From Acidobacteriota bacterium (GTDB lineage: Bacteria > Acidobacteriota > JAAYUB01 > JAMOQF01), in assembly GCA_027040585.1 (NCBI GenBank), contig JALULU010000177.1, positions 1 through 9,916 on the forward strand: DNA of 9,916 nucleotides, in the 5' to 3' direction. Below are positions 1 through 5,741 of the stretch, one piece after another (position 1 is the stretch's first letter; each line of letters begins with the position of its first letter). The translations under genes were made by a program, and so were the position numbers. The notes beneath the pieces are model-generated. The model was not told where the DNA came from. It made no database searches and saw only the letters and a list, made by a program, of their open reading frames with translations.

Positions 1-30
1 TTATTATTATGTATAAGATATGTATTTTAC

Positions 31-36
31 TATACT
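31..36 (+). promoter_or_regulatory. Candidate -10 box upstream of the NfnA-like gene
   Basis: TATACT matches the sigma70 -10 consensus at five of six bases and would start transcription near position 43, giving a leader of about 48 nt. No convincing -35 box is visible 17 bp upstream, which is common for Campylobacterota housekeeping promoters. The rest of 1-90 is AT-rich with several other TATTAT-like hexamers, so the assignment is weak. Confidence 0.3.
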
Positions 37-90
37 TATGATTTTTTTTATCTTACTATTGGACAAATTATATTATCTAGGAGGGTAGTA

Positions 91-942
91 GTGTCATTTA
101 AAATAACAAAGATGATGGATTTGGATTCCATTGATTATTTGGTTGATGTTGAAGCACCTGAAGTTGCCGAAAGATTTCATCCGGGGCAGTTTGTGATGCT
201 TATGACAAGAAAAGAGGGGGAGAGAATCCCTATGTCTGTCATGAAAGTTAATGACGGAAAAATCAGTATGTTTATTAGAAAGCTTGGAAAAACATCCAAA
301 GAGTTAAGAGACGGAATGACAAGTTTTGAAAATGTCATAGGACCTTTAGGTAATGGGATAGAAGAGAAAGCATACGGAACTGTAGTTGTGGTCTCTGATG
401 CGGTATGTGGACATGCTGAAAATTATGCGATATGTGATGCACTAGGCAAAATAGAAGGTAACAATATCATATCTATTCAAACATTTCCTAGCAAAAAAGA
501 GATATATCCTGATGAATTTCTTACAAAAAAACTCGCCGATAGGCATTTTATCACTACAGAAGATGGTACTTTTGGAGATCATGGTAGCTACCTTGTGACT
601 CTAAAAAGATTGCTAGACAACGGTGTGAAGATAGACTATGTATTTGGAGGAGGAAAGCTTCCTACCATGAAAGCAGTCTCAACAGTTTTAGCAATCAACA
701 ACATAGACAACCTCTTTACAACAAGACAAATGATGGTTGACGGTTCAGGAATGTGCGGATCTTGCAGGGTTTATATAGATGGAGAGATGAAACTTTCTTG
801 TATAGATGGCCCTATGTTTGATAGCAGAAAAATTAATTGGACTAGAGCCATGAAAAGATACGGCATGTTTAAAAAAGAAGAGAGAAAAGCAAACGAATAC
901 TATGAAGCTCATAAAGGAGGATGTGGACAATGCCAAAAATAA
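91..942 (+). CDS. NfnA/SudB/PyrK-like FAD and [2Fe-2S] oxidoreductase subunit
   Basis: This 283-aa protein belongs to the ferredoxin-NADP reductase-like electron-transfer family (PyrK of dihydroorotate dehydrogenase, NfnA, sulfide dehydrogenase SudB). Seen: an N-terminal beta-barrel with RIPMSV (45-50) at the flavin-binding position, a Rossmann-like middle, FGGGKLPTMKAV (185-195) in place of the usual G-P-x-P-M-M-K, and a [2Fe-2S] motif VDGSGMCGSC with C222, C225 and C237; D217 sits where an Asp ligand is known in NfnA-type clusters. Two things are odd. The usual Gly-rich nucleotide loop (GGGxGxAP) is replaced by SDAVCG at 102-107, and the protein ends with an extra CGQC. GTG at 91 is chosen because AGGAGGG at 79-85 lies 5 nt upstream. 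It overlaps the next gene, its likely partner. Known: such subunits pass electrons between NAD(P)H, flavin and a GltD-like partner. The substrate here is unknown. Confidence 0.85.
   Translation: MSFKITKMMDLDSIDYLVDVEAPEVAERFHPGQFVMLMTRKEGERIPMSVMKVNDGKISMFIRKLGKTSKELRDGMTSFENVIGPLGNGIEEKAYGTVVVVSDAVCGHAENYAICDALGKIEGNNIISIQTFPSKKEIYPDEFLTKKLADRHFITTEDGTFGDHGSYLVTLKRLLDNGVKIDYVFGGGKLPTMKAVSTVLAINNIDNLFTTRQMMVDGSGMCGSCRVYIDGEMKLSCIDGPMFDSRKINWTRAMKRYGMFKKEERKANEYYEAHKGGCGQCQK
913..920 (+). promoter_or_regulatory. Shine-Dalgarno that decides the start of the GltD-like gene
   Basis: AAAGGAGG ends directly against the ATG at 921, which leaves no spacer. It is 9 nt from the in-frame ATG at 930, so 930 is the better start. 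The site lies inside the upstream coding sequence, which makes translational coupling of the two subunits likely. Confidence 0.75.
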
Positions 943-2321
943 AACCTAGAGTTCCGATGGGAGAACAGCCTCCATTGCAACGAATCAAAAATTTTAAGTC
1001 TGTTCCTTACGGCTATACAGAGGATGAAGCAGTAGAAGAAGCAGCAAGATGTATTCAGTGCAAAAAACCAAAATGTGAACCAGCATGCCCGGTCAATATA
1101 GGCATCAAAGAGATGAATCTCTTGATAGCTCAAAGAAAATTTAAAGAAGCTTATCTGTTAGTAAAAGAAGATAACTCCTTTCCTGCTTGTTCAGGAAGAG
1201 TCTGTCCTCAAGAGAAACAGTGTGAGGGTGATTGTATATTGAAAAAATTTGATGAACCTATCGCAATAGGAAAACTAGAGGCATTTATCGCAGATTGGGG
1301 AGCAAAACATCAAGTAGAAGTAGCTGAAGCCTTAGCAAACAACGAAGACAAACATGTAGCCATAGTAGGATCCGGACCAGCGGGACTTGCTTGTGCAGCA
1401 GAGTGTAGAAAATATGGATATGCAGTAACCATATATGAAACACTTCATAAAGCCGGGGGTGTTTTACAATATGGTATTCCTGAATTTAGACTTCCTAAAG
1501 ATATAGTTGATGATGAAGTTAAAAAACTAGAAGCCATGGGTGTAAAGATAGAATTAAACCATACAGTTGGTCAAAATATATACTATTATGAATTGGTTTC
1601 TCAAAATGACGCTGTATTTTTAGCAATGGGTGCAGGTGCACCAAAATTTATGGGAATTGCAGGGGAAAATCCACTTGATGGCGTCTATTCATCAAATGAA
1701 TTTTTAATCCGTGCAAATCTTATGAAAGCATATAAATTTCCAGAGTGGGACACCCCTATAGATGTAGGCAAGAAAGTAGCCGTACTAGGTGCCGGTAATG
1801 TTGCTATGGATGCGGCTAGAACTGCTCTTAGGCTGGGTGCCGAAGAAGTTCACATCATATACAGAAGAACCAAAGAGTATGCTCCTGCTCGTGCAGAAGA
1901 GTTACACCATGCACTTGAAGAGGGAGTTATATTTCACGAATTAGTAAATCCTATAAGATTTCATGGAAACGATGAGGGCTTTATCGACTATATGGAATTG
2001 GTTAAGATGGAACTCATAGAAGACAAAAAAGGCAAATTGCGCCCTACTCCGATAAAAGGTAGCAATTTTTACATGGGAATAGATACAGTTATCGAGGCAC
2101 TAGGAACTGTACCAAATAGACTCTTCTTAGATCGTGCTCCAGAGATAAAAAGAGATAAAAATGGAGTAATTATAGTAGATGAAAACCATATGACAAGCGT
2201 AGAAGGAACCTTTGCCGGCGGTGATGCAGCCAGCGGGGCTGCCACAGTCATAAAAGCACTAGGCGAAGGAAAAAATGCAGCAAAAGCAATACATGCATAC
2301 ATAAGTTCACATGACGATTAG
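930..2321 (+). CDS. GltD/NfnB-like NAD(P)H-dependent flavin and [4Fe-4S] oxidoreductase
   Basis: This 463-aa protein (466 if started at ATG 921) is of the glutamate synthase small-subunit family, often annotated as homotetrameric NADPH glutamate synthase. Seen, numbered from 930: two N-terminal cysteine clusters for [4Fe-4S] centres (C41, C44, C49, C53 in CIQCKKPKCEPAC; C87, C92, C98, C102); an FAD dinucleotide fold GSGPAG (147-152); GGVLQYGIPEFRLPK shortly after; an NADPH fold GAGNVAMDAAR (287-297) followed by YRR (311-313), the arginines that favour NADPH phosphate; and a C-terminal GTFAGGDAASGAATVIKAL flavin-closing motif. All key residues are intact. Its 13-nt overlap with an NfnA-like subunit argues for an NfnAB/SudAB-type heterodimer, not a classical glutamate synthase, since no large glutamate synthase subunit is nearby. 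Possible roles are transhydrogenation with ferredoxin or polysulfide reduction. Which one applies cannot be read from the sequence. Confidence 0.9.
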   Translation: MPKIKPRVPMGEQPPLQRIKNFKSVPYGYTEDEAVEEAARCIQCKKPKCEPACPVNIGIKEMNLLIAQRKFKEAYLLVKEDNSFPACSGRVCPQEKQCEGDCILKKFDEPIAIGKLEAFIADWGAKHQVEVAEALANNEDKHVAIVGSGPAGLACAAECRKYGYAVTIYETLHKAGGVLQYGIPEFRLPKDIVDDEVKKLEAMGVKIELNHTVGQNIYYYELVSQNDAVFLAMGAGAPKFMGIAGENPLDGVYSSNEFLIRANLMKAYKFPEWDTPIDVGKKVAVLGAGNVAMDAARTALRLGAEEVHIIYRRTKEYAPARAEELHHALEEGVIFHELVNPIRFHGNDEGFIDYMELVKMELIEDKKGKLRPTPIKGSNFYMGIDTVIEALGTVPNRLFLDRAPEIKRDKNGVIIVDENHMTSVEGTFAGGDAASGAATVIKALGEGKNAAKAIHAYISSHDD

Positions 2322-2336
2322 TTAAACCTCCTAAAC

Positions 2337-2370
2337 AGCCTAGAGATTAAAAGAAAAAAATCTCTAGGCT
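2337..2370. terminator. Perfect 12-bp intergenic hairpin, probable bidirectional terminator
   Basis: AGCCTAGAGATT (2337-2348) and AATCTCTAGGCT (2359-2370) are exact reverse complements around a 10-nt A-rich loop. It sits between two convergent genes and overlaps the stop codon of the polymerase gene on the minus strand. There is no U-tract after the stem in either direction, so it may be a weak terminator or an RNA 3'-end stabiliser serving both transcripts. Confidence 0.65.
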
Positions 2371-3655
2371 AAATCTCGCTTGCATTTTTAACTATATCTA
2401 TGCCATATTTATCTCTTAGCAGATTAACGCAATTTCCTAATCTTTTTAGTTTCGTATCTTTATTATAAGTTAACAAATCAAAAGATTTGTATTTATACTC
2501 CATAAAATTACTCACACGAATACCTATATACACTATATTACAAGCCTTATATATATCTATTTTCATAAATATTTTAGTTATCAAGTTCTTAAAGAAGCTT
2601 TCATTAAAATACCTAGCTATTGTTATACTAAATTTTTGCTTTTGAAAATCCTGATATCTTATCTTTACAAAATAGGAGGTTGGATTTAGCTTCAATCTAT
2701 TAATAGTATAAGATAAATTTCTAGCTAGTATAATTACCCTTCTTTTTATCTCATCCCTCTCTTTTATAGGATCAAAAGTTCGACTTATGCCGATAGATTT
2801 GCGTGGATGTGATGGCACAATCGCTTCATCGTCAATATTTACAACTCTATTGTATAGCATAATTCCCGGTTTTTTCCATGAGTAAAAGAGTTTCTTTGCA
2901 TTTTTAATTTCATCTAAATTTTCTATCCCTCTGCTTCTTAATCTTTTTGCATACCTTTTTGCTATCCCTGGAAATTTCTCTATAGGCATACCTTTGATAA
3001 ACCCTAACCACTCCTCATCTTTAACCTCTTTTACTCCAAACGGCTTGGCACTATTTGTTACTAATTTCGCTGCCCATTTTGAATTTGCTATTCCTATGCT
3101 TATAGGCAAACCAAAAACATTATATATCTCATCCTTTAAATCATCACAATATTTGAAAAGGTCCTCATCTTTAACCCAGCCACTAAGATCTCCAAAAAAT
3201 TCATCTATACTGTACTGCTCTATGATGGGAATTTTTAGTTTTAGAAACTCATAGAGTTTATGGGAGAATTCATGATACAACAGATGATTTGGTCTTAGCA
3301 CCACAAGATGAGGGCATAGCCGTAAAGACTCCGCGATACTCATACCCGTTTTCAATCCAAAGGCTCTTGCCTCATAAGAAGATGTTGTTATTATTCCCCT
3401 TATTTTGATTTTGCCTCTATCATTATCTATGAAATACGAGTTAAAATTCTCATCTCTTTTCATCTTATCTTGATAAAAAATATTTTGAACAAAAGCACCA
3501 CTGTTTTTATCATAGACTCTTCTAGCAGTAAAATTTTTATCAAATATACCCTCATCACTTCTACCACCAACTGCTATAGGCTTACCGCACAAAGAAGAAT
3601 CCAAGACTCTTTCACAACTAGCAAAAAAACAGTCTAAATCAAGATGAATTTTCAT
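2369..3655 (-). CDS. Y-family translesion DNA polymerase (DinB/UmuC-like)
   Basis: This 428-aa error-prone polymerase copies past damaged template bases. Seen: the N-terminal LDLDCFFAS motif with catalytic acids D6 and D8 and probable steric-gate F11; YSIDEFF with D151 and E152 completing the two-metal site; TTSSYEARAFGLKTGMS (90-106) of the fingers; the IGIANSKWAAKLVTNSAKP region (187-205); a helix-hairpin-helix thumb near KFPGIAKRYAKRLRSRGI (227-244); and a little-finger domain to about residue 385. Compared with ordinary DinB there is an insertion of about 45 residues between PIAVGG and the RGI strand (about 33-85). The segment SFDLL (391-395) sits where relatives carry a beta-clamp motif such as QLSLF, so clamp binding is uncertain. 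The start is supported by TAGGAG just upstream. The gene is divergent from a self-cleaving repressor with two operators between them, resembling a umuDC-type arrangement. The family is clear; the exact subfamily name is not. Confidence 0.92.
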   Translation of the reverse strand: MKIHLDLDCFFASCERVLDSSLCGKPIAVGGRSDEGIFDKNFTARRVYDKNSGAFVQNIFYQDKMKRDENFNSYFIDNDRGKIKIRGIITTSSYEARAFGLKTGMSIAESLRLCPHLVVLRPNHLLYHEFSHKLYEFLKLKIPIIEQYSIDEFFGDLSGWVKDEDLFKYCDDLKDEIYNVFGLPISIGIANSKWAAKLVTNSAKPFGVKEVKDEEWLGFIKGMPIEKFPGIAKRYAKRLRSRGIENLDEIKNAKKLFYSWKKPGIMLYNRVVNIDDEAIVPSHPRKSIGISRTFDPIKERDEIKRRVIILARNLSYTINRLKLNPTSYFVKIRYQDFQKQKFSITIARYFNESFFKNLITKIFMKIDIYKACNIVYIGIRVSNFMEYKYKSFDLLTYNKDTKLKRLGNCVNLLRDKYGIDIVKNASEI

Positions 3656-3693
3656 ATTTACTCCTAAATTTTATTTAATTATTATCTATTTTT

Positions 3694-3709
3694 TTGATAT
3701 AATAATCAA
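3694..3709. promoter_or_regulatory. Operator copy 1, TTGAT-N6-ATCAA
   Basis: TTGAT (3694-3698) and ATCAA (3705-3709) form an inverted repeat with a 6-bp spacer, flanked by one extra T/A pair. It covers TATAAT at 3698-3703, the best -10 box for the rightward repressor gene. A second copy with the same spacing lies 21 bp away, centre to centre. The likely ligand is the adjacent HTH repressor. Confidence 0.72.
3698..3703 (+). promoter_or_regulatory. Candidate -10 box of the repressor gene
   Basis: A perfect TATAAT, embedded in operator copy 1, would start transcription near 3710, giving a leader of about 36 nt. The hexamer 17 bp upstream (TTAATT at 3675-3680) is a poor -35. On the minus strand, TTGATA (3730-3725) and GATTAT (3707-3702) with a 17-bp spacer are a plausible promoter for the polymerase gene, so both promoters would be covered by the operators. 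Confidence 0.5.
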
Positions 3710-3711
3710 AC

Positions 3712-3733
3712 AAATTGATAAATATATCAATTT
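3712..3733. promoter_or_regulatory. Operator copy 2, 22-bp perfect hyphenated palindrome
   Basis: AAATTGATA (3712-3720) and TATCAATTT (3725-3733) are exact reverse complements around a 4-bp spacer. The core is again TTGAT-N6-ATCAA (3715-3730), the same half-sites and spacing as copy 1. It lies just downstream of the predicted rightward start site and would also cover the -35 box of a leftward promoter, so one repressor could control both genes. Confidence 0.75.
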
Positions 3734-3745
3734 TTAGGAGAGAAC

Positions 3746-4402
3746 TTGAATTTTAATGGTGCGATAGAGAAGATAAGATTTCATATGCAACAAAAATACA
3801 ACAAAAAGATATTTGATAGTGACATCGCCAAAGAACTTGACATTTCAAAGGAACATTTTTCTAGATCAAAAAAATCCAATAGCATACCCCTTAGAGCAAT
3901 CGTCGAATTTTGCGCCAAGGAGGGTATAATAATCAACTATATACTATTTGATCAATCTCCTGATTCATTGGTAAAATCAACTGATAAACTCTTAACGATA
4001 AAATATTTTAAACAGATAAACACCTCTGCCGGATGGGGAGCAATAAATCATAGTGAAGAGTATGAACTACTGACTATCGACGAGGAGTTAGCTAATACAC
4101 TAGGAGGCAAACAGAGGCTAAAGAGCATAGAAGCCATAAATGTATTAGGCGATTCTATGGAGCCAATCATCAAAGATGGCTCAATATTGTTTATAGACAG
4201 AAGTCAAACAATACCAATAAAAGATAAAAATGAGATTTATGTATTGCAAACTCCCGGTGGAACACTTGTCAAAAAACTCAATATAACGGCGAATGGAAAA
4301 TTAAAACTGATCTCAGAAAATTCAGATTACAATACAGAAATATTAAATTTTAATGAAGTCGAGATATTAGGAAAAGCTTTAGGAATTATCCAATCGTTTT
4401 AG
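3746..4402 (+). CDS. CI/LexA-like self-cleaving repressor (HTH + S24 peptidase)
   Basis: This 218-aa protein has the two-domain layout of LexA, phage CI and UmuD-related repressors. Seen: an N-terminal helix-turn-helix of the phage CI type (about residues 5-70, with DSDIAKELDISKEHFSRSKK at 24-43); a cleavage-site sequence TSAGWGA with A95-G96; the S24 nucleophile S137 in VLGDSMEP; and the general base K176 in LVKKL. The Ser-to-Lys distance (39) is close to that of E. coli LexA (37). Known: in this family, activated RecA triggers self-cleavage at Ala-Gly and releases the operator. Start: TTG at 3746 has AGGAG 5 nt upstream; the first in-frame ATG is residue 14 and would cut into the HTH. It is divergent from the Y-family polymerase with twin operators between, so it probably represses both the polymerase and itself. 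A phage-remnant origin is possible, but no phage genes are nearby. Confidence 0.88.
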   Translation: MNFNGAIEKIRFHMQQKYNKKIFDSDIAKELDISKEHFSRSKKSNSIPLRAIVEFCAKEGIIINYILFDQSPDSLVKSTDKLLTIKYFKQINTSAGWGAINHSEEYELLTIDEELANTLGGKQRLKSIEAINVLGDSMEPIIKDGSILFIDRSQTIPIKDKNEIYVLQTPGGTLVKKLNITANGKLKLISENSDYNTEILNFNEVEILGKALGIIQSF

Positions 4403-4435
4403 CATAAACAGCTAATGTTATGCAAATAAATTTTG

Positions 4436-4444
4436 TGCTATACT
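4436..4444 (+). promoter_or_regulatory. Extended -10 promoter directly before the FAD dehydrogenase
   Basis: TGCTATACT is a TGn-extended -10 box. It ends 7 nt before the ATG at 4452, so the expected transcription start (about 4450-4452) falls on or next to the start codon. No Shine-Dalgarno sequence lies in between (TATACTAAAGTCC), which fits a leaderless mRNA. The 49-nt gap after the repressor gene holds nothing else recognisable. Confidence 0.55.
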
Positions 4445-4451
4445 AAAGTCC

Positions 4452-5741
4452 ATGAAAAATATAATTAAAAAATCACATTATGATGTTATTATCGTTGGTT
4501 CGGGACCAGCTGGATTAGGCGCTGCTTTTAAACTAGCTCAAAATTCAGATAAATCAATTCTACTTATTGAAAAGAAGAAGATTAGCTCCGGTGGCCTACG
4601 AAACGATTGCAAACAAAACTATACATTTCCTGTTGGTTTTCCACTAGAACACTGGAACAAAGAGGATGCAAACAGACTGCTTGAAGAGGTAAAATTACAC
4701 CTTAATCCAAAAATAGAAAAAAGATACAATATTGAGAAATACGCCACAAGAGCAAAGAAAATAGGGGTAGAAATACTCTCTATAGACCAATCACATGTGG
4801 GAACAGATAAATCCTCACAACTTATATCCTCTTTGATAGACAAACTACAAGCTCTACATGTAGAGGTAGCTCTACAAAATGAAGCAAAAGAGATCTTAGA
4901 AGACAAAAAGGAGATAATGCTCTCAAATGGTCTAAAAATATCATTTGAAAGTATTATATTAGCTCCTGGGCGCGCTGATTATGATTGGCTTCAAAACCAG
5001 TTAGATACTCTACATGTAGGCTATCATGATAATATAGTAGATATAGGTATAAGGGTAGAGACAAAAGAAGAGCACTATCCCATAGTAAAAGACTATTATG
5101 ACCCTAAAATACTCTTTCCAAACAAAGTTAGAACATTTTGTACAAATTCTGGCTGTGCTCACATAGTAAGAGAAAAATACAAAGGATACTACTCTATAAA
5201 TGGCCACTCTCTTTCAAAAGAGAACAAACCAAATGGCCTGGTTAATTTTGCACTTCTAAAAACAATAAGACTAACTGAGCCGGTAGTTAGCGGACAACAA
5301 TTTGGAAAGATACTCGGACAGATGGTTATGCAACTAAGTGGTGGCTCTGTTATAATGCAAAGAGTAGGAGATTTCAGATTAGGCTCAAGAAGTAAAAAAG
5401 AGACTTTCAATAGTGATTTATATGATTTTGAGCCAACACTCAAGAGTGCGGTTGCAGCTGACTTATCTCTTAGCATGCCTTCAAAAATTCTAAGAGATAT
5501 ATGGAAATCTTTAAAGATGCTTGATACTATCATACCCGGAGTACTACATCCCTCAACAATCTTATACTATCCTGAAATCAAAACATACTCAAATAAGCCC
5601 AAATTCATAGATGATAATTTTATGGTTAAAGATGGATACTATATCATAGGCGATGCTGCCGGAACAAGTAGAGGTATCACGGCCGCATGGGCATCAGGCA
5701 TAAGAGCAGCTAACGGGATACTTTCAAAAGATAATCCTTAG
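4452..5741 (+). CDS. FAD-dependent dehydrogenase of unknown substrate (COG2509-like)
   Basis: This 429-aa protein looks like the uncharacterised NAD(FAD)-utilising dehydrogenase family. Seen: an N-terminal Rossmann fold YDVIIVGSGPAGLGAAFKLA (G16, G18, G21) ending in an acidic residue at LLIEKKK (E40), as expected for FAD ribose binding; then SSGGLRNDCK (45-54); an LAPGRADYDW strand (about residues 170-180); and a C-terminal GYYIIGDAAGTSRGITAAWASGI flavin-closing motif near 393-415. No membrane segments and no iron-sulfur motif are visible, so it is probably a soluble flavoenzyme. ATG 4452 is the only possible start: no upstream in-frame start codon occurs before a stop, and the FAD fold begins at residue 10. 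Translation initiation appears to lack a Shine-Dalgarno sequence. Its 3' end overlaps the convergent permease gene by 32 bp. The function is not recognised, and its neighbours give no clear clue. Confidence 0.85.
   Translation: MKNIIKKSHYDVIIVGSGPAGLGAAFKLAQNSDKSILLIEKKKISSGGLRNDCKQNYTFPVGFPLEHWNKEDANRLLEEVKLHLNPKIEKRYNIEKYATRAKKIGVEILSIDQSHVGTDKSSQLISSLIDKLQALHVEVALQNEAKEILEDKKEIMLSNGLKISFESIILAPGRADYDWLQNQLDTLHVGYHDNIVDIGIRVETKEEHYPIVKDYYDPKILFPNKVRTFCTNSGCAHIVREKYKGYYSINGHSLSKENKPNGLVNFALLKTIRLTEPVVSGQQFGKILGQMVMQLSGGSVIMQRVGDFRLGSRSKKETFNSDLYDFEPTLKSAVAADLSLSMPSKILRDIWKSLKMLDTIIPGVLHPSTILYYPEIKTYSNKPKFIDDNFMVKDGYYIIGDAAGTSRGITAAWASGIRAANGILSKDNP

Noticed and set aside
1..90. Poly-T and AT-rich stretch as a riboswitch or small RNA.
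   Set aside because: No stable inverted repeat or conserved aptamer sequence is visible. It is better explained as a promoter and leader, or the end of an upstream gene's terminator.
930..2321. Classical glutamate synthase small subunit (gltD).
   Set aside because: No large subunit gene is nearby, and it overlaps an NfnA/PyrK-like subunit, which fits NfnB/SudA-type heterodimers better. Function left open.
3746..4402. Repressor as part of a prophage.
   Set aside because: The N-terminal domain is phage CI-like, but no integrase, capsid, replication or attachment-site repeat is seen in the window; the neighbours are chromosomal-type genes.
4852..4865. 14-bp perfect palindrome CTCTACATGTAGAG, with CTCTACATGTAG repeated at 5008-5019.
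   Set aside because: Both copies lie inside the FAD dehydrogenase coding sequence and encode Leu-His-Val in frame. There is no promoter context, so they are most likely chance.
4619..4906. Several antisense open frames over the dehydrogenase and other genes (also 5189-5533, 6095-6457, 8036-8281).
   Set aside because: They are opposite well-supported coding regions, have low-complexity Ser/Phe/Ile-rich compositions expected of AT-rich antisense frames, and show no recognisable domains.
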